DNA from: Chloroflexota bacterium
GTDB lineage: Bacteria; Chloroflexota; UBA11872
Assembly: GCA_022824865.1 (NCBI GenBank)
Contig: JAJDZD010000014.1
Coordinates: forward strand, 42,095 to 106,094
Reading direction: 5' to 3'
Length of the DNA: 64,000 nt
Position 1 is the first letter of the stretch; every line of letters starts with the position of its first letter. The notes beneath the pieces are model-generated. The model was given only the letters and a program-made list of their open reading frames with translations. It was not told where the DNA came from and did not search any database. Shown piece after piece: positions 44,532 through 52,977 of this stretch. A program made the position numbers and the translations under genes.

Positions 44532-45521
44532 CTAGGTCGCCGCCGTTAGCTCAACTGGATAAATCGGCGTGTCCTTACCGTAGTGCAATCGCAACGCCCA
44601 GTCCCAGATGCTGAAATACGGCACCGGCGTCAGCGTCTCGCCGGCCAGCGATCCGGAGATCGCCTTGCCGCTCAACCCATCCCAGCGGCTCCCGGTTTCC
44701 CGGTCGATTAGGTCGGTTCCGTCTGCCTGGAAGGTGAGGCTACGCCCGTTGGCGCGCGCTTCGTAGGTACGCACCAGCCGGCTCTCGGCGTCCGCAAAGG
44801 CCACCACCGGCGTGTTGCCAACCACCGCCTGCTGTACGCCGAGTCGCGCCGTCTCGTCGAAGTAGAACCCGGCCCCCGCGCCGTCGATGTCGACGCCGAT
44901 GACCCAGATGTCCTTGGGCTGGCTCTGGGTGTGAAAGGCGCTGTTGGGCGCGCCAACCCCGAGCCGATGCTTCAGGACGAGCGTGGTCGGATGCTGCTCG
45001 AGCCAGGAGCCCCAGGGCGTCAGTGAAGCGACAATCGGCCTAAGCTGCGCGCCGTCAAGTGGGCCGTCCAACGCCTCGCCGAACACCTGGCTCCAGATGC
45101 TGCCGGTCTCGTGGTCCCACCAGGTCTGGGCGCCCTTGTAGAGCGCGCCTTGCACCCCCAGCGTCAGGGTTTGCCCTTCCCAGAGCCGTTCAAAGACCAG
45201 CCCGCTGTAGCACAGCGGGCACCAGGTAATGGCCACCGGCACACCGCCCACCACGTCGTTCACGATCTCGTAGCTCACCAGCGGCTCGATGGGATAGGCG
45301 CGGGCGTCGCCGTTGATCTCCACCGCCAGCACCATCTCGTGCGGCTTCAGGTTGATGTTGTCCGGCGTGGTCAGACTGGGGTTGTAGATCGGCTGGATGG
45401 CGTCCCGCAATATCCGCACGTCCCAGCGCAACTCGTACGCCGTCGACCGCTGCGGCAGGAACAACAGCGCTCCCACCACCGCCGCCAGAGCCAGTGCGCC
45501 CAGCACGCGTTGTCCTGTCAT
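44532..45521 (-). CDS. DUF3179 family protein (paralogue 3), membrane-anchored
   Basis: 329 residues. N-terminal hydrophobic anchor VLGALALAAVVGALLFLP without lipobox Cys. DUF3179 core includes VLAVEINGDARAYPI, YEIVNDVVGGVPVAITWCPLCYSGLVFE with the intact CPLC, and DRETGSRWDGLSGKAISG near the end. Start ATG (MTGQRVLG) matches the signal; longer frames upstream are not conserved. Related to the pair at 12986-15783 but keeps CPLC. Divergent from the lipoprotein gene at 45581. Confidence 0.88.
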   Translation of the reverse strand: MTGQRVLGALALAAVVGALLFLPQRSTAYELRWDVRILRDAIQPIYNPSLTTPDNINLKPHEMVLAVEINGDARAYPIEPLVSYEIVNDVVGGVPVAITWCPLCYSGLVFERLWEGQTLTLGVQGALYKGAQTWWDHETGSIWSQVFGEALDGPLDGAQLRPIVASLTPWGSWLEQHPTTLVLKHRLGVGAPNSAFHTQSQPKDIWVIGVDIDGAGAGFYFDETARLGVQQAVVGNTPVVAFADAESRLVRTYEARANGRSLTFQADGTDLIDRETGSRWDGLSGKAISGSLAGETLTPVPYFSIWDWALRLHYGKDTPIYPVELTAAT

Positions 45522-45580
45522 GCCACGATCGTAATCGGGCGCGGTGACCAAACGTATCGACCGGACGCCCCGACGACGGT

Positions 45581-47035
45581 TTGAAGGAGGTATCGGTCGG
45601 GTATGAGACGGCGAAGGGTGGACGTTTGCCAATAGCGCGACGCCGCTTCCTGGCGCTGGCGGCGGTCTCTCCCTTGCTGGCGGCCTGTGGCGAATCCACC
45701 GCTCCGCAGCGTTTGTCAGATCTTTGGCCCGAGCCCCCGCCCGACCGCGACGCCGACCTGGCCACCGCCGGCTGGCAGGGCTACTGGTACGCCCGCTACG
45801 TCGGCGGCCTCATCGCAGCCCAGCCAGGCCTCGGCCTGCCCGCCAACACGCTTGACGCGGCTAGCCGCGCGGCCTTCACCACCGCTCGATCCGACGCCGT
45901 CCCAATCGCTCTGCCGTTCGCCACGGCCACTGTGGATCTCCCGGCAAATCCTGGCGAGCCCCCTCGCGTCCACAATGCGGACGGCGTTGTCCGGGTGCGA
46001 ACCGCGGCCCTCTACTTGCGCCTCCTCCAGGCCCTGGCCCGCGCCCACCGGCTGCGCGCGCCCCAGGCGCCGCCCGGCGAGGCCCGAAGCCACGAGCTAT
46101 GGCTCGCATCCGCCTACACCGCTCTCGCCGTCGAAACTGCCAACCGCGTCTACGCCGATCTCTTCCGCCCGAGGCTTGGCGTCCTCTTCGACTCCGACGA
46201 CACCTACGACCCGCTCGGCAACATCGACCTCATCTGGGCCACCGCCGATGCGGCCGGGCTGGCGCTCGCGTCCGGCAAGAAGGAGACCGCCGCCAGGTTG
46301 CAATCCGCGGCCGACCAGCTATATGTCTTCTACCGGAAGAGCCTCCCGGACACCGTCGATGAGGCCCACCGCACGGTCAGGGCACAGGCCCGGCTTGGCC
46401 CGGTGACGGCCCGCGACGACTTCCGCGCCTTCATCCCCGTCCAGCAGCGCCGCCTCGCCTACCGGCTGCGCGACCAGCAACCCGCGGACATCCTCGAAGC
46501 CGCCAGCGCGCTGTCCGCCCTGATTCGGCTGACCCCGCTGATGCCGCCCGACAGCGGCGTCAGCGAGCGAGCCGGCGACCTGTTCCTGGACCTGGCCACC
46601 TCGTTCGACCGGACCAGTGGCTGGCTGCGCGACCGACTCACGTATACCGCCGACGATGTCGCGACGCTCCTGCGCGCCCTTCGTTTGGCCGCCTTTCACG
46701 GCCAGCCGCCCATCGAACGCCGCTACGCGCGCGATCTCCTGGTGACGGCCTGGGACTCCCTGGTCAACCGCAGCGGCCTCATGCGCGGCGCGCCCCCCGG
46801 CCGCGCCGAAGGCGTGGCCCAACCCTGGGAGCAGCACCTGGACGCCTCCGCCTACCGCCACCCCGCTGTCCCCACCAACACCGCCCCGCTCTTCGCCCGC
46901 GCCGTGTCCCGCGATGCCTCCGGCTGGACCTCCGTCGACCCCACGCTGGACACCGCTTCGGCACTCGAACTGGCCCTCGAATCTCTCTGGCTCCACCCCA
47001 CCCTCGAAGCCTTGAGCGCCGAATCCGCCGCCTGA
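45581..47035 (+). CDS. Lipoprotein of unknown function, helical
   Basis: Up to 484 residues. Near the N-terminus a Tat-like/lipobox signal reads ARRRFLALAAVSPLLAAC. The mature part is Ala/Leu/Arg-rich and predicted mostly helical (for example SALSALIRLTPLMP, LYLRLLQALARAHRL). No family recognised. TTG 45581 is the upstream start; TTG 45626 just before the signal (MPIARRRF) is more consistent with a signal peptide. Ends 2 bp before the lgt stop codon of the opposite strand. Confidence 0.7.
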   Translation: MKEVSVGYETAKGGRLPIARRRFLALAAVSPLLAACGESTAPQRLSDLWPEPPPDRDADLATAGWQGYWYARYVGGLIAAQPGLGLPANTLDAASRAAFTTARSDAVPIALPFATATVDLPANPGEPPRVHNADGVVRVRTAALYLRLLQALARAHRLRAPQAPPGEARSHELWLASAYTALAVETANRVYADLFRPRLGVLFDSDDTYDPLGNIDLIWATADAAGLALASGKKETAARLQSAADQLYVFYRKSLPDTVDEAHRTVRAQARLGPVTARDDFRAFIPVQQRRLAYRLRDQQPADILEAASALSALIRLTPLMPPDSGVSERAGDLFLDLATSFDRTSGWLRDRLTYTADDVATLLRALRLAAFHGQPPIERRYARDLLVTAWDSLVNRSGLMRGAPPGRAEGVAQPWEQHLDASAYRHPAVPTNTAPLFARAVSRDASGWTSVDPTLDTASALELALESLWLHPTLEALSAESAA

Positions 47036-47037
47036 CG

Positions 47038-47844
47038 CTAGGCCGAATGTTTCACGTGAAACATTCGGCCGGGCCAGCGCCGCAGCACCAGTGCCCCGAT
47101 CCCGGCGGTCGCGATTCCCGCGCTCACAATCATCGCCAGCCGCAGTCCCTCGCCCACGATGATCGGATCGGCCCGTATCGACTCAATCCAGAACCGCCCC
47201 ACCGAATACGCCGCCAACACCCCCAACGCCAAGTCCCCGGACCACAGTCCACTCCCGCGCCGCACCAGCGCCAGTGCGCCCAGAAACACCACCAGCGTCC
47301 ACAGCGACTCATAGAGAAACGTTGGATGAAACCCGTTCTTCTCCAGGTACAGCAGCGGCCGGAACTGCTCATCCACCGACAGCGCCCACGGCAGGTCCGT
47401 CGGCACCCCGAACGACTGCTGGTTGAAGTAATCGCCCCAGCGCGCGATCACCAGGCCCAGCGGAAAGCCGAGCGCTGCGGCATCAAGCCAGCCCAGCAGA
47501 TCCAGCCGCGCCAGCCGCGCGTAGACCGCCAAAGCCAGCAACCCACCAGCCAGCGCCCCGTGGAGCGCCACGCCGCCCTCCCAGATCTGCCAGGCAAGCT
47601 CCGGCTCATCCGCGAAGCGCCGTTCCCACTCGAAGACCAGGTAGTAGATCCGCGCACCCAGGATTCCAGCCGGTACCGTGACCCCTAGCAGCGGCAGCAC
47701 CTGCCTCGGATCCAGTCCTGTCCGTCCTGCCTGCCACCGCGCCACCCAGGCCCCTGCTATCACGCCCACTGCCAGCAGCACGCTCCACCAGCGCAGCAAA
47801 CCCCACGCCGGAACGATGAACTCCGAATAGGGCTCGGGAATCAC
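47038..47844 (-). CDS. lgt: Prolipoprotein diacylglyceryl transferase
   Basis: 268 residues, seven hydrophobic segments. Signature loops present: VPAGILGARIYYLVFEWE, and GLVIARWGDYFNQQSFG (the Lgt HGN-type region with conserved Arg and Gly) plus FHPTFLYESLWTL and GRFWIESIRAD. Transfers diacylglycerol from phosphatidylglycerol to lipobox Cys, consistent with the several lipoproteins in this window. The 3' end overlaps the parS palindrome, so the last residues MFHVKHSA are dictated by the site. Confidence 0.95.
   Translation of the reverse strand: MIPEPYSEFIVPAWGLLRWWSVLLAVGVIAGAWVARWQAGRTGLDPRQVLPLLGVTVPAGILGARIYYLVFEWERRFADEPELAWQIWEGGVALHGALAGGLLALAVYARLARLDLLGWLDAAALGFPLGLVIARWGDYFNQQSFGVPTDLPWALSVDEQFRPLLYLEKNGFHPTFLYESLWTLVVFLGALALVRRGSGLWSGDLALGVLAAYSVGRFWIESIRADPIIVGEGLRLAMIVSAGIATAGIGALVLRRWPGRMFHVKHSA
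47041..47070. promoter_or_regulatory. parS: parS centromere-like site within 30-bp perfect palindrome
   Basis: The exact 16-mer TGTTTCACGTGAAACA, the ParB (Spo0J) binding consensus, lies at 47048-47063, extended outward by GGCCGAA / TTCGGCC to a perfect 30-bp palindrome. It forms the last codons of lgt (MFHVKHSA then stop). parS sites cluster near replication origins in bacteria with ParABS. Confidence 0.9.
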
Positions 47845-47847
47845 CGG

Positions 47848-48345
47848 CTATCTGGCGTTCGGGAACATCGCCGCCAACTCATCCACCATCTCACTGAGCA
47901 CCGGAAACTCCTCGCGAGTCAACGTTGTCAGCCGGTCTTCGCCGGTGTCCACGTCGTACTCGTGACGGTGATACACCCCCGGCGTATGTGCATGCCCACT
48001 GTCGTAACGAAGCACGTTCCGCCCGACTCCGCCGCTGAAGACCCTGGCGTGGTATCTGTACTTGAGCCCACGTACCTCGACTTGGCCCAAACGAACCCGG
48101 ACTTGGAGCAGTTTCGCGACTTCGATTTCTACACCGCCGCGACAGATCACAACGCCTTCACACGAGTAGGCCTTTGGCCCCTCTCTCCCCTCCGTTGGTA
48201 CGAACTGCGTACGGTCCGCAACGAGGAAAGGGTGCGCGGCCAGGACCTCTCGGCGCTTTATCTCGTAGCGGTCAAACCTGAGCCAGCCGTGTTTCTCGCC
48301 CCTTTGGCGGTCAGGAAGTCCAGCACGTCGGCGTCGTACTGCCAT
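47848..48345 (-). CDS. DUF6516-like protein, putative toxin of two-gene module
   Basis: 165 residues. C-terminal half has the DUF6516-like run EIEVAKLLQVRV, VRGLKYRYHARVF, NVLRYDSGHAHTPGVYHRHEYD, TLTREEFPVLSEM. Family function unknown but genes usually come with a small partner, as here. The in-frame start ATG 48345 lies 88 bases inside the upstream gene. No nearer ATG/GTG/TTG exists in frame, so the long overlap (or a different start) needs to be accepted. Confidence 0.7.
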   Translation of the reverse strand: MAVRRRRAGLPDRQRGEKHGWLRFDRYEIKRREVLAAHPFLVADRTQFVPTEGREGPKAYSCEGVVICRGGVEIEVAKLLQVRVRLGQVEVRGLKYRYHARVFSGGVGRNVLRYDSGHAHTPGVYHRHEYDVDTGEDRLTTLTREEFPVLSEMVDELAAMFPNAR

Positions 48346-48530
48346 TGCGAAATCTCGGCCGTCTCCCGGAGCTCGCCGGTCGCGGTTCGTTCGAGCATCT
48401 GCTCGGTGGTCATCTCGTAGCGCAGCTCAAACCGCTGGATCCGGCGGTGCAGCGTGCGCTTGTGGTCGCTGAGACGGCGAGGCTTCCTGTCCTTCGGAGG
48501 CTTTAGCAGCGCTCCGTTCCGCCTAGACAT
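48258..48530 (-). CDS. Small partner protein, putative antitoxin
   Basis: 90 residues from ATG (MSRRNGALLKPPKD). Its RIQRFELRYEMTTEQMLERTATGELRETAEISQWQYDADVLDFL region matches the small protein regularly encoded upstream of DUF6516 (helical, with ELRYEMTTEQ and SQW-x-DADVLDF). Lies in tandem with the DUF6516-like gene and overlaps it by 88 bases; the pair looks like a toxin-antitoxin-type module (inference). Confidence 0.65.
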   Translation of the reverse strand: MSRRNGALLKPPKDRKPRRLSDHKRTLHRRIQRFELRYEMTTEQMLERTATGELRETAEISQWQYDADVLDFLTAKGARNTAGSGLTATR

Positions 48531-48621
48531 GGTGATTTCGCCGCAAGCAGCAGTGCCCAATCAGCGTGCACCCGGATCCCCCCAGCAGCAAGCCATCGTC
48601 GGCAGCTAGCTGCTGTTCGTC

Positions 48622-49602
48622 CTAGTCCTCATCCCAGGTCAACAGTACCCCTAACGCCGTCTCCGGATGGTCGTGGAGGAAGTGGAAGGCCTCGGGGGCC
48701 TGTTGGTAGGGGAAGCGGTGGGTGACCATGCGGTCGGTCGCGATGCGGGACTGGGTGAGCAGTTCGAGGGAACGCTTGGAAGCCGCGACCCGGTCGCTAT
48801 CCGGCAACGCGCCGCCGATCAGGCGCTTGCGCTGGATCTCGCTGGATGACAGCGGCAGCGGGTCGTCCTCGTAGAGCCCCACCACCTGCAGCAGGCCGCC
48901 GGACGCGGTCATGCGCTGGGCCTGGTCGAAGGCCCGCAGGCCGGCGCGTCCGCCCACGGCGTAGATCACCACATCGGCGCCCTTGCCGCCGGTCAGCTCC
49001 TGTACCCGAGCCACCGGGTCTTCGTCGGCCGCGTTGATCACCTCGTCGGCTTCCACCTCGGCCGCCAGCGCGCAGCGGTTGGGCAAGGCGTCCACCGCCA
49101 CCAGCCGGCCCTGGCCGTTGGCCCGGGCGACTTGGAGCATCAGGCTGCCCACCAGGCCCTGGCCCACGATCACCACCGTGTCGTCCGGCTGGATGTTGTC
49201 GTTCTCGATCCAGAGGACGGCGCTGGTGGTCAGCGGCCAGAAGGTGGCTTGCTCGAAGTCCAGCGCATCCGGTAGGCGTACGACTCGCGGACCGTCCGAA
49301 GCCGACGCAATCCGGCTGTCCTGCACCACGAACTGCGCGTGCGGCCCCGACACCCCCACCCGGTCGCCCGGTGCGAACGTCTCGACCTGTGGGCCCACGT
49401 CGTCCACCACGCCGGCCACCGAATAGCCCATAATCTGCGGGTCCACCGCTTCCGGCCGGATGTAGCGGCGCCAGAGTTCCGAGCCTCGACTGATGAGGCT
49501 ACGAACATTTCGCACGCGAACGTCGTGCGAGCCGACGGCCGGCAGGGGCGCGTCTTCCAACACCACGTTGAACTTGCCCTCGGGCTTCGCTACCCGCTTC
49601 AT
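48622..49602 (-). CDS. Medium-chain dehydrogenase/reductase (zinc-type superfamily, no structural zinc)
   Basis: 326 residues. The Rossmann segment is DTVVIVGQGLVGSLMLQVARA, and SRGSELWRRYIRPE replaces the catalytic zinc region usually seen; no four-Cys structural zinc loop is present. It belongs to the zinc-type alcohol dehydrogenase superfamily in the quinone/other branch. GAGGAGGACGCC sits before ATG. Last of a minus-strand run with a Gfo/Idh and a 2-hydroxyacid dehydrogenase gene. Confidence 0.8.
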   Translation of the reverse strand: MKRVAKPEGKFNVVLEDAPLPAVGSHDVRVRNVRSLISRGSELWRRYIRPEAVDPQIMGYSVAGVVDDVGPQVETFAPGDRVGVSGPHAQFVVQDSRIASASDGPRVVRLPDALDFEQATFWPLTTSAVLWIENDNIQPDDTVVIVGQGLVGSLMLQVARANGQGRLVAVDALPNRCALAAEVEADEVINAADEDPVARVQELTGGKGADVVIYAVGGRAGLRAFDQAQRMTASGGLLQVVGLYEDDPLPLSSSEIQRKRLIGGALPDSDRVAASKRSLELLTQSRIATDRMVTHRFPYQQAPEAFHFLHDHPETALGVLLTWDED

Positions 49603-49628
49603 GGCGTCCTCCTCGCGGCCGTGAGGTT

Positions 49629-50630
49629 CTACTCGCTGAGCGCGACCCACTCGCCGCTACGCGCACTCTCGCGCACGGCGTCCAGCACCCGCATCTGGCG
49701 GATGGCCTCGTCGCCGTCTACCAGCGGCGCCGCCTCGCCGCGGATCGCGTCGCCCAGATTCTCGACCTCGGCCTGGTAGGTGTCGAACGGCGGAAACAGC
49801 TCCGTCACCACCCCGCGCAGCGTATGGGTCTCGATGCTCGTCGATTCACCCGGCGCCAGCACGTGGCGTTCGACCCGCAGGGTTCCATCGGTTCCGACCA
49901 ACTCCAGGAAGTGCCGACGGGAGGACAGAAAGCTGAACGCCACCATCGCGGTTCGACCATCGTCGAACTCCAGCAGCGCGTTCCCGTCAAAGTCCACGCC
50001 AAACTCCGGGTCGTCGGTCATTTGCGCCGCCAGCCGACGCGGCTCGCCGCCCATGTGCAGGCGGCTGACGCTTACGCAGTAGGTCCCCAGGTCGCCCAGC
50101 GCTCCGCCGGCCAGTTCGGTGGAGAGGCGTACGTTGGCCGGGTCGCGGGTAATCGGAAAACAGAACGCCGTATTGATCTGCCGCAGGTCGCCGATCGCGC
50201 CTTCGGCGACTAGCTGGCGCAGCCGCGCGTGCCGCGGGTCGTAGCGGTACATGAAGCCCTCGAGCAGTTGCACCCCGGCCTCCCGGCAGGCGTGCACCAT
50301 CTCCACCGCCTGGGCGGCGTCAACCGCAAACGGCTTGTCCACCAGCACGTGCTTCCCCGCCCGCGCCGTCGCAATCACCCAGCGGTGATGCAGCGCCGTC
50401 GGCAACGGGATGTACACCGCATCGATCTCCGGATCCGCCAGCAGGTCCTCGTACGACCCATAAGCCGTCGGAATCTCGAGTTCCGCCGCGAACCCCCGCG
50501 CCCGCTCCAGCGACCGGCTCGCCACCGCCCGCAGCACCCCATTCCGAGCCTTCAGAATCCCCGGCCCCACCGACCGCCGCGCAATCCGCGCCGTTGACAA
50601 GATTCCCCAGCGGATGGGGTCCGCGCTCAC
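49629..50630 (-). CDS. Gfo/Idh/MocA family oxidoreductase
   Basis: 333 residues. NAD(P)-binding GILSTARIARRSVGPGIL, VYIPLPTALHHRWVIATARAGKHVLVDKPFAVD (DKP in place of the usual EKP) and ALGDLGTYCVSV complete the family signature. Likely oxidises a sugar, inositol or similar. The ATG overlaps the 3' end of the hydroxyacid dehydrogenase gene by 4 bases (ATGA), so these are cotranscribed. Confidence 0.88.
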   Translation of the reverse strand: MSADPIRWGILSTARIARRSVGPGILKARNGVLRAVASRSLERARGFAAELEIPTAYGSYEDLLADPEIDAVYIPLPTALHHRWVIATARAGKHVLVDKPFAVDAAQAVEMVHACREAGVQLLEGFMYRYDPRHARLRQLVAEGAIGDLRQINTAFCFPITRDPANVRLSTELAGGALGDLGTYCVSVSRLHMGGEPRRLAAQMTDDPEFGVDFDGNALLEFDDGRTAMVAFSFLSSRRHFLELVGTDGTLRVERHVLAPGESTSIETHTLRGVVTELFPPFDTYQAEVENLGDAIRGEAAPLVDGDEAIRQMRVLDAVRESARSGEWVALSE

Positions 50631-51661
50631 GACCGCTCCGGATACCCCCGCCGCCGCAGGGGCTTGCGCGGCTCCACTTCGGGGTTGACGGTGTCGCGGG
50701 GCCAGTAGCCCTGGGCGACCCAGGCCATTTGTTCGGCGGAGCCCTGGCCGACGCGGTGGACGCTGACGGAGGTGGAGCCGCCGATATGAGGCGTCCAGAT
50801 GACGTTGGGGAGGTTGATCAGTGGCGTGTCGGGGGTTGGGGGTTCCGATTCGAAGACATCGACGCCGGCGGCGGCTATTGCGCCGGACTCCAAGGCATCA
50901 ACCAGCGCCGCTTCGTCGACGATGGGGCCGCGCGAGACGTTGATCAGCGCGGCGGTGGGCTTCATCCGCGCCAGCAGGTCGGCGTCCACGAAGTGGTGGG
51001 TGCGCGGCGTGTAGGGCAGGTGGACCGAGACGATGTCCCCTTGTTCGAAGGCCTCGTGCAGGTCCACCAGTTCCACGCCCAGGCCCTGGGCTTCCCAGGG
51101 CGAGACGGTGGGCGCGTAGGCGATGCAGCGGGTGCCGAAGGCCTGGGCGCGCGCGGCCACGGCACGGCCGATCCGACCCAGGCCGATCAAGGCCAGGGTG
51201 CTGGCGCGCATGTCGCCTATGTGGTCGATCCGGCGTTCCCACTCGGCGATGTTGCGGTGCCCCGCCTCCCACTCGTTGAGGATTTGCGGGATGCGACGCA
51301 CCGCTCCCAGGATCAGGTACAGCGCGGTGTCCGCCGTCTGCTCGGTGGCGAAGGTGGGGATATTGCCCACCACCACTCCGGCCGCCGTTGCCGCCTCGAT
51401 GTCCACGTGGTCCACGCCCACGGTCGGCGCGATGACGCCCAGCAGGTCGGGCAAGTCGTCGAACGTATGCAGGCGGTAGTGACCGTGCGAATAGATGACG
51501 CCCTGGTAGCCGGAAAAACGCTCCACGGCTTCCTCGTCGCTGGTCGGCGCCGGCACCACGTCCAGCGTGGCGCCAATAGCGTCCAGCGGCTGGCGGTGTT
51601 CAACGACCCGCTCGTGGCGCAGGCCGTCAGTCAGGGCAACGCGGAACGAACCATTGGACAT
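50627..51661 (-). CDS. D-2-hydroxyacid dehydrogenase (phosphoglycerate dehydrogenase-like)
   Basis: 344 residues from MSNGSFRVAL. Rossmann GLGRIGRAVAARA, catalytic Arg in LINVSRGPIVDEAAL, Glu in GVDVFESEPP, His in IWTPHIGGST. Fits the D-isomer-specific 2-hydroxyacid dehydrogenase family; exact acid unknown. Member of the minus-strand unit with Gfo/Idh and the dehydrogenase downstream; a membrane protein gene lies upstream. Confidence 0.85.
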   Translation of the reverse strand: MSNGSFRVALTDGLRHERVVEHRQPLDAIGATLDVVPAPTSDEEAVERFSGYQGVIYSHGHYRLHTFDDLPDLLGVIAPTVGVDHVDIEAATAAGVVVGNIPTFATEQTADTALYLILGAVRRIPQILNEWEAGHRNIAEWERRIDHIGDMRASTLALIGLGRIGRAVAARAQAFGTRCIAYAPTVSPWEAQGLGVELVDLHEAFEQGDIVSVHLPYTPRTHHFVDADLLARMKPTAALINVSRGPIVDEAALVDALESGAIAAAGVDVFESEPPTPDTPLINLPNVIWTPHIGGSTSVSVHRVGQGSAEQMAWVAQGYWPRDTVNPEVEPRKPLRRRGYPERS

Positions 51662-51739
51662 TTGCGAGCGGCCCCGCACGGTCAGGTCGCCGAACCGTAA
51701 CGCATCAGGCGGCCGATGGCGCAGTATCCCGCAGTTCAG

Positions 51740-52162
51740 CTAAGGGCCGGCCTCGTTCCAGAGGTGGCGGCCGGTGGCCAGCGACAAGACCACGAAGAGC
51801 GCGTTGACCAGCGGGAAGTAGATCAGGTGCGCCGTCACCGCATCGCCGGTCTCGCTGGAGGGATTGAGCGTCCAGTACCACTCCCACAGCATCAGCATGA
51901 CCAGCACGATGGCCCCGTAGTAGGCGAAGCTGCCCCGCAGGTATTCCACGGCGCTGACGTCCGAGCGTTCCGGGTCGCGTCGCCGACGGAACCCCACCAC
52001 CAGGATCACCAACGAGGCCGCGACCATGAACCAGTTCAGGATCCGCCAGATGGGGTAGTCGGTTGTTCCATCGTTGTAGACGGGCGTCAGGATGAAATTC
52101 ACGGCCACGGCGATCCCGATGGCCACCAGATAGAACGCCAGCAGCCGCTTCGCTACCGCCAT
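51740..52162 (-). CDS. Small four-helix membrane protein of unknown function
   Basis: 140 residues with four hydrophobic stretches (AFYLVAIGIAVAVNFIL, MVAASLVILVVG, YYGAIVLVMLMLWEW, LVNALFVVLSLATG). Short charged loops include FRRRRDPERSDVSAVEY. No family recognised. It precedes the hydroxyacid dehydrogenase gene in the same direction and may be part of that unit. Confidence 0.65.
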   Translation of the reverse strand: MAVAKRLLAFYLVAIGIAVAVNFILTPVYNDGTTDYPIWRILNWFMVAASLVILVVGFRRRRDPERSDVSAVEYLRGSFAYYGAIVLVMLMLWEWYWTLNPSSETGDAVTAHLIYFPLVNALFVVLSLATGRHLWNEAGP

Positions 52163-52416
52163 GAGTGCCGGATCCTCGCCAAACTGATCGTGGCGGGCTC
52201 CGCCAAAACGAAGTCCACCGGATCACCGCCCGGCGCCAGTCTATGCCTTCGCTCGACCTGCAACCGGAACTGCCGGAGGTATCGTCTACAGCACTCGCGA
52301 CGGGAAACGCGCACAGGCACGATATTGTCGAGTCGCCTGGACAAGTTGCCGGCCAGCCTCCGCGCGCGCGGCAGGCGCTTCCTCCGATTGCCGGACGAGA
52401 TGTAGGAGCACTGGGA

Positions 52417-52977
52417 GTGCCCGAACCAGGCGTTCCTTCTGATGCGGATTGGACCCTTGAAACAGAGCGTCTTGAACTGGCTCCGATGGTGGAAGGCGAC
52501 AGCGACGCGCTCTTTGCGTTGCTGAAGGATCCCGAGATTCACGCCTTTACGGGAGGACAGCCGCCGGCAAGCGCGGACGACGTGAGAGCAACGATTCGTC
52601 GCCGGGGGTCCCGGCGCTCGCCCGCAGGCGACGAACTGTGGCTGAACTGGACCCTGCGGCTGAGAGACGACCGGACCGTCGTGGGTTATGTGCAGGCCGG
52701 AGTGAAAGAGGGCCGGGCCGATATGGCGTGGGTAGTCGGTGTTGCGTTCCAGCGACGAGGCTTCGGCTCGGAGGCGAGTCGCCGAGTGTTGACGTGGCTT
52801 CGGCACCAGCTTCAACTGCATGAGGTCGGCGCCAGGATTCACCCGGATCACATCGCTTCTCGCAGGCTGGCGCGATCCGTCGGTCTGAGACCTACCGGGG
52901 AGCACACGGACGACGGAGAGGAAGTTTGGCGGGCCACCTTCGTTGACTCCCAGTACGCGATGAGCGTCGCGTCGTGA
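52417..52977 (+). CDS. GNAT family N-acetyltransferase
   Basis: 186 residues, GTG start with AGGAG 8 bases upstream. RimI/RimJ-like GNAT: LETERLELAPM, GYVQAGVKEGRADMAWVVG, VAFQRRGFGSEASRR (acetyl-CoA pyrophosphate loop R-x-x-G-x-G-S), and ARIHPDHIASRRLARSVGL at the C-terminal strand. Acetylates an amine, target unknown. The stop overlaps the exonuclease GTG by 4 bases (GTGA). Confidence 0.82.
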   Translation: MPEPGVPSDADWTLETERLELAPMVEGDSDALFALLKDPEIHAFTGGQPPASADDVRATIRRRGSRRSPAGDELWLNWTLRLRDDRTVVGYVQAGVKEGRADMAWVVGVAFQRRGFGSEASRRVLTWLRHQLQLHEVGARIHPDHIASRRLARSVGLRPTGEHTDDGEEVWRATFVDSQYAMSVAS

